Below are positions 15,815 to 22,365 of a DNA stretch of 25,970 nt, in pieces. Source of the stretch: a bacterium (GTDB lineage: Bacteria; Zixibacteria; MSB-5A5; GN15; FEB-12); contig DAOWIM010000139.1 of assembly GCA_030640905.1 (NCBI GenBank), positions 1 to 25,970 on the forward strand. Reading direction: 5' to 3'. Every line of letters starts with the position of its first letter. Within the stretch, counting starts at the first letter, position 1. The position numbers and the translations under genes are program-made. The notes under the pieces are model-generated. The model saw only the letters and a list, made by a program, of their open reading frames with translations, searched no databases and was not told where the DNA came from.

Positions 15815-17149
15815 ATGACTGATAGAAACAAAAATAATGATACAACCAGGACCATCCTCGACTCCATAGCCGACGGAGTGTTTACTGTTGATCGTGAATG
15901 GCGAGTCAATTCTTTTAATAAGGCCGCCGAGGAAATTACCGGTATCCCGAAGGAAGAGGCTATCGGTCAACGGTGCTCCGACGTATTCCATGCTTCAATC
16001 TGCGAAACAAGCTGTGCCCTCAAAGAGACATTTGAAACCAAGCGACCAATAGTCAATCGTGCGATCTATATTGTCGATGCTGGTGGAGACAGAGTTCCAA
16101 TCAGTATTTCTACAGCCGTCCTGAAGGATAAGAGCGGAAATATCATTGGTGGTGTAGAAACATTTAGAGACCTGAGCGCGATTGAGGAACTCAGGCGAGA
16201 GCTAAACAGAAAATACTCATTCCAGGACATCATCAGCAAGAATGTCGAAATGCTGAAAATATTTGATGTCCTTCCCAATATCGCCGAAAGCGACAGCATA
16301 ATTCTCATAGAAGGTGAAAGTGGTACCGGTAAAGAGTTGATCGCCCGAGCTATACACAACCTTTCCCATCGCAAGAATAAACCGATCGTAACGGTCAACT
16401 GTGGAGCACTTCCAGACACACTGCTTGAATCGGAACTCTTTGGTTACAAGGCTGGGGCGTTTACCGATGCCCGTAAGGATAAACCGGGACGCTTTGCAAT
16501 GGCCGAGTCCGGAACAGTATTTCTTGATGAAATAGCAGATGTCTCCCCCGCTTTACAGGTGCGGCTGCTTCGGGTCATACAAGAGCGAACTTATGATCCG
16601 TTGGGTGCCACGGAATCGATTCAGGCAGATGTCCGCATTGTCGCGGCCACTAACCAGAATCTCGATAAGCTTGTCAAATCAGGTGATTTTCGGGAAGACC
16701 TGTACTATCGAATAAATGTGGTTCGCATCAAGTTGCCGCCACTCCGCCAGCGCAAAGAAGATATCCCTCTGCTAATCGATCACTTCATCCGCCGATTTAA
16801 CAATCTCAAGAAGAAGCTTATCTCTGACATTTCATCTGAAGCGTTGGCGCTATTAGTGAGTCATGATTATCCGGGCAATATCAGGGAACTGGAAAACATC
16901 ATTGAACATGCTTTTGTTTTCTGCCAGGGAACTGTCATTAACGTCGATAGTCTGCCTGAGAATATCAGGCCCAAAGAAATCAAACCCTTAACGGGGTTAG
17001 AATCAATGGACGATCTTGAAGCTGTTTTCATCACCGAGACCCTGAAAAGGAATAACTTCAACAGGAAAAAGACCGCTGAAGAACTTGGGATACATAAGAC
17101 AACACTCTGGCGAAAAATGAAGAAACTTGGAATCCACGTTCCTGATTGA
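15815..17149 (+). CDS. Sigma-54-dependent transcriptional activator with N-terminal PAS domain
   Basis: This 444-aa bacterial enhancer-binding protein has a PAS domain (about 12-120) whose centre carries three cysteines (C54, C63, C67 in CSDVFHASICETSC), suggesting a redox, metal or Fe-S sensor. An AAA+ domain follows with Walker A GESGTGKE (167-174), the sigma-54-contacting loop as GAFTDA (214-219) in place of GAFTGA, Walker B TVFLDE (234-239) and the Arg region FREDLYYRINVV. A Fis-type HTH ends the protein (about 413-440, KTAEELGIHKTTLWRKM). The start at 15815 follows GTGGA and fits the promoter. It precedes the NifX-like genes, as its counterpart does in the Desulfovibrio orp locus, and is the likely activator of that operon. 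Confidence 0.93.
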   Translation: MTDRNKNNDTTRTILDSIADGVFTVDREWRVNSFNKAAEEITGIPKEEAIGQRCSDVFHASICETSCALKETFETKRPIVNRAIYIVDAGGDRVPISISTAVLKDKSGNIIGGVETFRDLSAIEELRRELNRKYSFQDIISKNVEMLKIFDVLPNIAESDSIILIEGESGTGKELIARAIHNLSHRKNKPIVTVNCGALPDTLLESELFGYKAGAFTDARKDKPGRFAMAESGTVFLDEIADVSPALQVRLLRVIQERTYDPLGATESIQADVRIVAATNQNLDKLVKSGDFREDLYYRINVVRIKLPPLRQRKEDIPLLIDHFIRRFNNLKKKLISDISSEALALLVSHDYPGNIRELENIIEHAFVFCQGTVINVDSLPENIRPKEIKPLTGLESMDDLEAVFITETLKRNNFNRKKTAEELGIHKTTLWRKMKKLGIHVPD

Positions 17150-17153
17150 CGAT

Positions 17154-17171
17154 AGCTGCAATAACGCACTC
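17154..17171. promoter_or_regulatory. Upstream activator site candidate, distal copy
   Basis: Contains TGCA (17157-17160), five bases, GCA (17166-17168), the same core as the palindrome at 15754-15771; 10 of 18 positions agree. It lies just after the activator stop codon and 32 bp (about three helical turns) from the proximal copy. Confidence 0.4.
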
Positions 17172-17185
17172 TTCACACTTAAATC

Positions 17186-17203
17186 GATTGCATGATTGCA
17201 TCC
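17186..17203. promoter_or_regulatory. Upstream activator site candidate, proximal copy
   Basis: GATTGCATGATTGCATCC agrees at 13 of 18 positions with the palindrome GGTTGCATATTCGCAACC at 15754-15771. It is centred about 120 bp before the predicted sigma-54 start site, a usual distance for enhancer-binding proteins. Confidence 0.5.
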
Positions 17204-17289
17204 TTTTTTGCTTGCCCTCTTATTCAGGCTAACCACACACTACCCGTAACTCGTTGAACATAAATATCATAAGGCATAGCCCTATCATT

Positions 17290-17305
17290 TAGCACAATCC
17301 CGGCA
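17290..17305 (+). promoter_or_regulatory. Candidate sigma-54 (-24/-12) promoter of the ORP-like operon
   Basis: TAGCACAATCCCGGCA fits the consensus TGGCAC-N5-TTGCA at the -24 AGCAC and -12 GGCA parts with correct spacing; the first G of the -24 GG is A. Transcription would start near 17316, 19 bp before the chosen ATG of the first NifX-like gene. Confidence 0.4.
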
Positions 17306-17334
17306 TACAATATGCTTTAATAATGATCATGAAT

Positions 17335-17754
17335 ATGAAGGTTGCAATTCCGATATGGAACGAGCGCGTTTCGCCTGTCATGGATACTGCGTGTCGTCTG
17401 CTTGTTGTTGAGATTGTCGGTGGCCAGGAAATATCACGCACGATTGTTGATATCCCTCAGGCGGATATTCACCACCGGGCGACTTTTCTTTCGGGGCTTG
17501 GGATTGACGTTTTGATCTGTGGCGCTATATCGCAGCAGTTTGAGCAGATCATCGCTGCATCGGGAATAAAGATGCATCCCTGGTACTGTGGTCGTGGAAA
17601 TGAAATCATTGCAGCCTATTCCAACGGGACTTTACAAAACGGTAGTTTTCTTTCACCGGGTTGCAGACGACAGCAGCAACGTAGAAGAAGAGGTCGATCT
17701 CGCGCAGATTGCCCGGGCTCTGGCAGAAGAAGACCATTAAAGGAGGATATATGA
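17335..17754 (+). CDS. NifX/MTH1175-family protein 1 (ORP-like), probable 3' frameshift
   Basis: A dinitrogenase Fe-Mo-cofactor-domain protein (PF02579 type), the fold of the Desulfovibrio orange protein that binds a Mo-Cu-Mo cluster. It starts MKVAIPIWNERVSPVMD, with Cys at 20, 62, 85 and 110 and the late family motif FLSPGC (105-110). I chose the third of three closely spaced in-frame ATGs (17323, 17329, 17335) because it matches the family; none has a Shine-Dalgarno. After R112 the annotated frame turns into an Arg/Gln run full of AGA codons. In the +1 frame the same DNA reads SSNVEEEVDLAQIARALAEED plus H, and stops at 17738-17740, right before the next Shine-Dalgarno. An indel near 17665-17672 is likely. 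As written, the frame ends in an ATGA overlap. Confidence 0.85.
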   Translation: MKVAIPIWNERVSPVMDTACRLLVVEIVGGQEISRTIVDIPQADIHHRATFLSGLGIDVLICGAISQQFEQIIAASGIKMHPWYCGRGNEIIAAYSNGTLQNGSFLSPGCRRQQQRRRRGRSRADCPGSGRRRPLKEDI

Positions 17755-18113
17755 GAATAGCAATTGCATCTCAAGGTGTCGAAAAGACCAGCGCTGTTGA
17801 TCCACGGTTTGGGCGAGCGTCATATTTTCTGATTTTTGACACCAGCGACGAGAGTCTTGAGGTTGTTGAGAACAACCAGAATGTTAACGCCGCTCAGGGA
17901 GCTGGTGTTCAGGCGGCCGAAAACATTTCCAAAAAGAATGTGGATATTGTTGTAGCGAGCAATTATGGCCCGAAGGCATTTCGTGCTCTTGAAGCGGCAG
18001 GTATCAAAGCAGCCATGTGGGCGGATGGAACTGTCTCGGAGGCAATTGAGCTTGCTATAAACGACAAACTCAAGATATGCGACAAGGCAAACGTTGAAGG
18101 GCATTGGATGTAG
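17751..18113 (+). CDS. NifX/MTH1175-family protein 2
   Basis: A 120-aa single-domain PF02579-type protein. It begins MRIAIASQGVEKTSAVDPRFGRASYF, where DPRFGRA is the family's conserved loop, and continues with DIVVASNYGPKAFRALEAAGI and a C-terminal helix. It has one Cys (ICDKANV) near the end, so cluster binding would need a partner or a dimer. The ATG at 17751 has AGGAGG 5 bp upstream. It follows the first NifX-like gene without a gap. Confidence 0.92.
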   Translation: MRIAIASQGVEKTSAVDPRFGRASYFLIFDTSDESLEVVENNQNVNAAQGAGVQAAENISKKNVDIVVASNYGPKAFRALEAAGIKAAMWADGTVSEAIELAINDKLKICDKANVEGHWM

Positions 18114-18143
18114 TTTTCCAATTGTGCCTGAGGAGAAATGAGT

Positions 18144-18437
18144 ATGACACAGATAAAATCAGATATTACCGACAAACGTGTTGGCGCTGGGAGAGCGCGC
18201 ACACGGATGAGGGGTATGTTCTCCGGCAAGAGAGGTAAGGCAATTGGCTTTACTTCGATTGCAGCGCCAATTATTGGCTATGTTGTCAACGATCTCAGAA
18301 AACCCGATAGTATTGTCCGCGAACTCATTGGAGGAGTGGTTAGAAAACTTCTACCGCCAAGATCAGAAAAGCTGGAAGCGATCGATATCACCGACAAGGT
18401 TGAAATCCTTGAAATCAACAGTGACAAGAATAAATGA
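18144..18437 (+). CDS. Small basic protein of unknown function in the ORP-like cluster
   Basis: A 97-aa protein with a strongly basic N-terminal part (RVGAGRARTRMRGMFSGKRG), a hydrophobic central stretch (IGFTSIAAPIIGYVV, about 35-49, too short and polar-flanked to be a sure membrane helix) and an acidic C-terminus. I do not recognise the family. The ATG at 18144 is preferred over one at 18138 because AGGAG lies 8 bp upstream of it. It sits 30 bp after the second NifX-like gene, and no terminator or promoter separates it from its neighbours. Confidence 0.75.
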   Translation: MTQIKSDITDKRVGAGRARTRMRGMFSGKRGKAIGFTSIAAPIIGYVVNDLRKPDSIVRELIGGVVRKLLPPRSEKLEAIDITDKVEILEINSDKNK

Positions 18438-18474
18438 AAACAGTTATAGTAATTAAGTACGAAAGGAGCTAAAG

Positions 18475-18909
18475 ATGCCAGGTGGAGACAGGACCGGACC
18501 CATAGGTGCCGGACCAATGACAGGACGAGGTGCTGGTTTTTGTGCCGGCTACGATGTACCGGGATATATGAACCCTGCTTTTGGACGAGGGTTTGGGGGT
18601 GGTCGTGGCCGCGGAATGGGCCGAGGTTTCGGTATGGGAGGAGGCCGTGGATGGCGCCATCAGTATTATGCCACTGGATTGCCGGGATGGGATCGTGGGT
18701 TTGCGTACCCATATCCTCAAGCAACAGGATTTCCAGTTCCCCCCAGCACAGCTAAGAGCGCGAAAGTTGCTCGTACTGAGGAGCTTGCGTATCTGAAAGA
18801 GCAGGCTCAGTATTACAAGGAAGCCCTTGGCGATATTGAATCGCGTGTCAATGAGCTTCAGCAGGAAGCCGCAAATACAAGCAATTCTAAACAGAAAGCA
18901 AAAGAGTAA
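18475..18909 (+). CDS. DUF5320 family protein
   Basis: A 144-aa protein with the DUF5320 opening MPGGDRTGP and GPMTGRGAGFCAG (13-25), a Gly/Arg/Phe-rich middle (about 36-65, rich in RG and GGR) and a C-terminal coiled coil (about 100-133, LAYLKEQAQYYKEALGDIES). Function is unknown, but such proteins recur beside NifX-like and MinD-like genes in anaerobes. AAGGAGC precedes the ATG by 5 bp. Confidence 0.88.
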   Translation: MPGGDRTGPIGAGPMTGRGAGFCAGYDVPGYMNPAFGRGFGGGRGRGMGRGFGMGGGRGWRHQYYATGLPGWDRGFAYPYPQATGFPVPPSTAKSAKVARTEELAYLKEQAQYYKEALGDIESRVNELQQEAANTSNSKQKAKE

Positions 18910-18920
18910 GAAAGGATATT

Positions 18921-19271
18921 ATGACACAAAGAGGTGGTTCTGGTGGCGGCGGAGGTCGCGGTTCAGGTGGTGGCGGCGGACAAGGACAAGGCGGCGGCGG
19001 TCGTGGTTCAGGGCAAGGTGGTGGACAAGGTCAAGGCGGCGGTCGTGGTTCCGGTCAAGGAGGTGGACAAGGTCAAGGCGGCGGTCGTGGTTCCGGTCAA
19101 GGAGGTGGACAAGGTCAAGGCGGGCGAGGTATGGGACGCGGTGGACGCGCCTCTGGCCCCGGCGGTGAATGCGTATGCCCCAACTGCGGCGCGACTACCC
19201 CACATCAGCAAAGTGTACCTTGTATTGAAGTAGACTGCCCGAAGTGTGGTCGGAAAATGACAAGGGCGTGA
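18921..19271 (+). CDS. Gly-rich repeat protein with C-terminal zinc ribbon
   Basis: This 116-aa protein has about 80 low-complexity residues made of G, Q, R and S in 14-residue repeats (QGQGGGRGSGQGGG), followed by a small CxxC-CxxC ribbon: CPNC (C86, C89) and CPKC (C106, C109), with extra C84, H95 and C101. It ends GRKMTRA. Similar Gly-rich tails with the same ribbon occur in ORP-type clusters. It probably binds Zn or Fe; the Gly/Arg part could be a flexible linker or a binding surface. AAGGAT precedes the ATG. It ends 19 bp before the first ATPase gene. Confidence 0.85.
   Translation: MTQRGGSGGGGGRGSGGGGGQGQGGGGRGSGQGGGQGQGGGRGSGQGGGQGQGGGRGSGQGGGQGQGGRGMGRGGRASGPGGECVCPNCGATTPHQQSVPCIEVDCPKCGRKMTRA
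18988..19129. repeat. 42-bp in-frame tandem repeat in the Gly-rich gene
   Basis: Two identical 42-bp units (19031-19072 and 19073-19114) are preceded by a degenerate copy and followed by a partial one. Each encodes 14 residues, so copy-number changes keep the frame. Confidence 0.9.
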
Positions 19272-19290
19272 ACAACTGAAGAAGCTGAGT

Positions 19291-20139
19291 TTGAAAATAG
19301 CCATTGCCAGCGGCAAGGGTGGTACGGGAAAGACAACTATTGCCACTAACATGGCCGTGGCTATCGCCAAGGAAGGTCGGGACGTCGCCTACGTAGATTG
19401 CGATGTGGAGGAGCCGAACGGTCACATATTCCTCAAACCGGAGATTAAAGAGCAATATGATGCAACTGTCCTGGTGCCTCATGTTGATCTGAACAAATGC
19501 ACCCTTTGCGGCGACTGTTCAGCTGCCTGCGTGTTTAACGCTATCGCTGTCCTCGGTAAAACGGTGGAGGTTTTCCCTTCGATCTGTCATAGTTGCGGAG
19601 GATGCAGTGACGTCTGTCCGGAAAATGCCATTGACGATATACCCAGAACTATCGGGCACATCAGTCGTGGAGTTGGAATGGGAGTCCAATTCTATGAAGG
19701 ACGCCTGAATGTCGGGGAAGCGATATCTCCTCCCGTTACCAAGGCATTGAGGAAGCTTGATACTAATTCCGAGGTGATTATTATCGATGCTCCCCCCGGT
19801 ACGTCGTGTCCGGTTATTGAAGCAATCAGCGGTACAGACTATGTGATCCTGGTAACTGAACCGACACCGTTCGGGCTGAATGACCTTAAACTGGCGGTAG
19901 GAATGGTGCAAGAGATTGGCCTGCCCCACGGTATTGTGATTAATCGCTCAGATATCGGCGATGGCAAAACCGAAGAATTTTGTCACAGGCAAAACCTGGA
20001 TATTCTGATGACGATACCATTTGATCGCCGAATCGCCGAAGCCTACTCTCGGGGAGAGATGATGTCAGATGTTAATTCCGAGTACGAGAGACGGTTCTGG
20101 GAACTATACAGCAGCATTGCGGAGAAGGTTAGCCCATGA
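19291..20139 (+). CDS. MinD/Mrp-like ATPase with two 4Fe-4S motifs (1)
   Basis: A 282-aa P-loop ATPase with a deviant Walker A GKGGTGKT (8-15), two [4Fe-4S] ferredoxin motifs inserted after the second strand (C70, C73, C76, C80 and C99, C102, C105, C109), and the switch region VIIIDAPPGTSCPVIEA. This is the architecture of the ATPases of the Desulfovibrio ORP complex, proposed to load or handle metal clusters. The start is TTG at 19291, required because the family begins right there (MKIAIASGKGG) and no ATG or GTG is available. It overlaps the second ATPase gene by 4 bp (ATGA). Confidence 0.93.
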   Translation: MKIAIASGKGGTGKTTIATNMAVAIAKEGRDVAYVDCDVEEPNGHIFLKPEIKEQYDATVLVPHVDLNKCTLCGDCSAACVFNAIAVLGKTVEVFPSICHSCGGCSDVCPENAIDDIPRTIGHISRGVGMGVQFYEGRLNVGEAISPPVTKALRKLDTNSEVIIIDAPPGTSCPVIEAISGTDYVILVTEPTPFGLNDLKLAVGMVQEIGLPHGIVINRSDIGDGKTEEFCHRQNLDILMTIPFDRRIAEAYSRGEMMSDVNSEYERRFWELYSSIAEKVSP

Positions 20140-21026
20140 CGGAACTAGTTATAGTCAGCGGTAAGGGTGGCACCGGCAAAACCAGCCTGGTTGGATCGCT
20201 GGCCGCTCTGTCAGAAAACAAAGTGATGGTTGATTGCGATGTCGATGCTGCTGATCTCCACTTGATTTTGAACAACCGTGTGCAAGAAACGATTGAGTTC
20301 ATTGGAGGTAAAGGCGCCTCGATTGTCAACGAGAAATGTACGAACTGCGGAATCTGTCTCGACTACTGTCGGTTCGATGCCATAAAGCATGAAAGCCACC
20401 CGGAAAACGGGGACGAAGAACGCTATTGGATAGACAAGCATGCTTGCGAAGGATGCGCAGTATGCGTTCGCAATTGCCCGGAACAGGCAATCGATTTCAA
20501 TGAGATCGTCAGTGGTGAATGGTATCTTTCTGATACACCGTATGGGCCGCTGGTACATGCGCGTCTGGGTATTGCGCAGGCCAACTCGGGCAAACTGGTT
20601 TCAGTGTTGCGCAAACAAGCGCTGTTGTTGGCAGAGCAACGTGGGCTGGATTTGATCCTTATTGATGGTCCTCCGGGCATCGGTTGTCCCGTCATCGCAT
20701 CGATCACCGGAACCGGCTATGTACTGGTAGTGACTGAACCTTCTATGTCGGCCATGCACGATATGGAACGATTGCTGCAACTGACCGCCCACTTCGGAAT
20801 CCCTACAGGGATCTGCATTAATAAGTGTGACATCAATCCCGAGCTGTCCAGCCAAATAGAGGAAAAAGCGCGAAAGTTGAATCTCCCTGTTCACGGCCGC
20901 ATCCGCCACGATGAGGCTGTAACAAGGGCGCAGTTGAACCAAAAATCCGTCGTGGAGAACGGAGATTCGCCGGCAGCAAGGGATATCCGAGCTCTTTGGG
21001 AAGGTGTCAAGAATGCGATCAGTTGA
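20136..21026 (+). CDS. MinD/Mrp-like ATPase with two 4Fe-4S motifs (2)
   Basis: A 296-aa paralogue of the preceding gene. Walker A is GKGGTGKT (9-16); cluster motifs are C68, C71, C74, C78 and C104, C107, C110, C114. The insert between the two motifs is longer, and the switch region is LILIDGPPGIGCPVIAS. The two ATPases probably form a heterodimer, since they are always paired in such clusters and their reading frames overlap (ATGA). An AGAAGG lies before the start. Confidence 0.93.
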   Translation: MTELVIVSGKGGTGKTSLVGSLAALSENKVMVDCDVDAADLHLILNNRVQETIEFIGGKGASIVNEKCTNCGICLDYCRFDAIKHESHPENGDEERYWIDKHACEGCAVCVRNCPEQAIDFNEIVSGEWYLSDTPYGPLVHARLGIAQANSGKLVSVLRKQALLLAEQRGLDLILIDGPPGIGCPVIASITGTGYVLVVTEPSMSAMHDMERLLQLTAHFGIPTGICINKCDINPELSSQIEEKARKLNLPVHGRIRHDEAVTRAQLNQKSVVENGDSPAARDIRALWEGVKNAIS

Positions 21027-21091
21027 AACTAATTAAACCAGAACAGCAAGACACGAGAATAGTACGCTTACAGAAGAAGAAGGGACAAATT

Positions 21092-21463
21092 ATGAAAATT
21101 GCAGTACCAACAGCAAACGGTGTATTGTGCCCGCATTTTGGACAATGCCAGCAATTTGCAGTCCTTGATATTGACCCAGAGACAAAGTCCATCAACAAAA
21201 CTGAGATGTTAACACCACCGCCGCACGAGCCGGGCGTGCTTCCCGCATGGCTAAGTCAAATGGGATGTAATATCATAATTGCTGGTGGTATGGGAGGTCG
21301 GGCAGTCAACATGTTTCAGCAAAACGGCATTAAGGTTGTTATGGGTGCTCCAAACGGAAAGCCAGAGGAAATAGTTCTGGCATATTTGAAAGACGAGCTA
21401 TCCACTGGGGCTAATCCGTGTGATGACCCTGCCTTTCATGGCGACAAACAATGTGGAGATTAA
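21092..21463 (+). CDS. NifX/MTH1175-family protein 3 (HFGxC type)
   Basis: A 123-aa PF02579-type protein of a different branch. The conserved loop is LCPHFGQC (C13, H15, C19), in place of DPRFGRA, and the C-terminus is GANPCDDPAFHGDKQCGD, with further Cys and His. This gives it several possible metal ligands that the second NifX-like protein lacks. GGMGGRAVNMF and PPPHEPGVLP are typical of the branch. The ATG at 21092 has AGGGA 6 bp upstream. It is the last ORP-like gene, 65 bp after the second ATPase. Confidence 0.92.
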   Translation: MKIAVPTANGVLCPHFGQCQQFAVLDIDPETKSINKTEMLTPPPHEPGVLPAWLSQMGCNIIIAGGMGGRAVNMFQQNGIKVVMGAPNGKPEEIVLAYLKDELSTGANPCDDPAFHGDKQCGD

Positions 21464-21630
21464 TTGTGACGGTCAGAGAGGAAAGCTGACTGGCAACCTT
21501 GATAGTGAAACATACGCGTCCAACGAATTTCCTGCTTGTTTGAGAGGCAACTGATCAATATTGTCCAGTAGCAAGTGAATGAAATCTAAGTATTTCAAAT
21601 GCACCAACTCTAAGGAGGTTGGTAAGTAGC

Positions 21631-22086
21631 ATGGGAAAATCTCTACGATCACAAGAAACTGCCGGTTCGGCATACTCGCAGCTTGCCCGCGAATCACACC
21701 CCAATTGTGTGATTTGCGGTGCGGATGATCCTCTTGGGCTGGGCTTGGAGTTTCAGGTTGGGACAGATGGTAGTATTTCCGTTGTCGTCTGCAATGATGC
21801 ACGGTTTCAGGGATATCCGAACCGATTACACGGGGGAATTATCTCCGTGCTGTTTGATGCCGCAATGACCCATTGCCTATTCGCACATGGGTTGACCGGT
21901 GTGACTGCCTCGCTGAATATCCGTTTCCTTCAGACAGTGATTCCCGACCAAGCGATCACCGTACGCGCCCATGTGGTAAAAAAGAAGTCACACCTCTTTT
22001 TGCTGGAGGGTACTCTGCACCAGGACGGCGTGTTGAAGAGTACAGCGGAAGCCAAATTCTGGCATCTATCTCACGTTCCGGAATGA
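21631..22086 (+). CDS. Hotdog-fold thioesterase (PaaI-like)
   Basis: A 151-aa protein with the hotdog catalytic motif NRLHGGIISVLFDAAM (HGG, then Asp), preceded by a short N-terminal CxxC (CVICG) seen in the 4HBT subfamily. Related enzymes cleave acyl-CoA thioesters; the substrate is unknown. A perfect AAGGAGG ends 12 bp before the ATG, longer than usual. It starts 167 bp after the last NifX-like gene, so it may be only loosely linked to that cluster. Confidence 0.88.
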   Translation: MGKSLRSQETAGSAYSQLARESHPNCVICGADDPLGLGLEFQVGTDGSISVVVCNDARFQGYPNRLHGGIISVLFDAAMTHCLFAHGLTGVTASLNIRFLQTVIPDQAITVRAHVVKKKSHLFLLEGTLHQDGVLKSTAEAKFWHLSHVPE

Positions 22087-22184
22087 TCCAGGTGAGGAGA
22101 ATATCCATGTCATCACCTGTGGTTCGATACTCTTTGCACTTGTCTGGAATTTTCCCATAGACCAGTCTGAACACCCCCCAAAAA

Positions 22185-22215
22185 GTCAGGTTGCAAGCAA
22201 CACTGACCTACTACT
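22185..22215. repeat. Dispersed palindromic repeat, copy 3
   Basis: Third copy of the GTCAG...CTGAC hairpin unit with its CTACTACT tail, identical over the 31 bp to those near 7395 and 7445. A C-run precedes it, as before copy 2. It lies 98 bp after the thioesterase stop. Confidence 0.9.
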
Positions 22216-22269
22216 ACTGCTGATCCGGCCCGCACGCCTCGGCGCATCTTCGACCGCGGTGGGCATACT

Positions 22270-22290
22270 AAAAAAAACAGGCTTCGCCTG
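22270..22290 (-). terminator. Rho-independent terminator on the minus strand with no obvious gene upstream
   Basis: Read on the minus strand, CAGGC-GAA-GCCTG is followed by eight T (22277-22270). No minus-strand gene precedes it; ettA on the plus strand begins at 22366. It may end a small RNA or antisense transcript. Confidence 0.6.
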
Positions 22291-22320
22291 CTCGGCACTT
22301 GCTCAACCCAAATCCATTTG

Positions 22321-22335
22321 TTACCGTAACGGTAA
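22321..22335. promoter_or_regulatory. Perfect palindrome upstream of ettA
   Basis: TTACCGT-A-ACGGTAA is a perfect 15-bp palindrome 30 bp before the ettA start. It is a plausible operator or RNA hairpin. The half-site TTACCGT also appears once upstream of marR (13783-13789). Confidence 0.4.
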
Positions 22336-22365
22336 TAATATCAAACCCAAACATGAGATTTGAGC

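Noticed and set aside
15749..15815. A 22-residue N-terminal extension of the sigma-54 activator
   Set aside because: A TATAAT promoter and operator palindrome lie inside it, and the PAS domain starts properly from the ATG at 15815.
20996..21092. A 32-residue N-terminal extension of the third NifX-like protein
   Set aside because: The family starts at MKIAVP, which has its own Shine-Dalgarno; the extension overlaps the end of the second ATPase gene.
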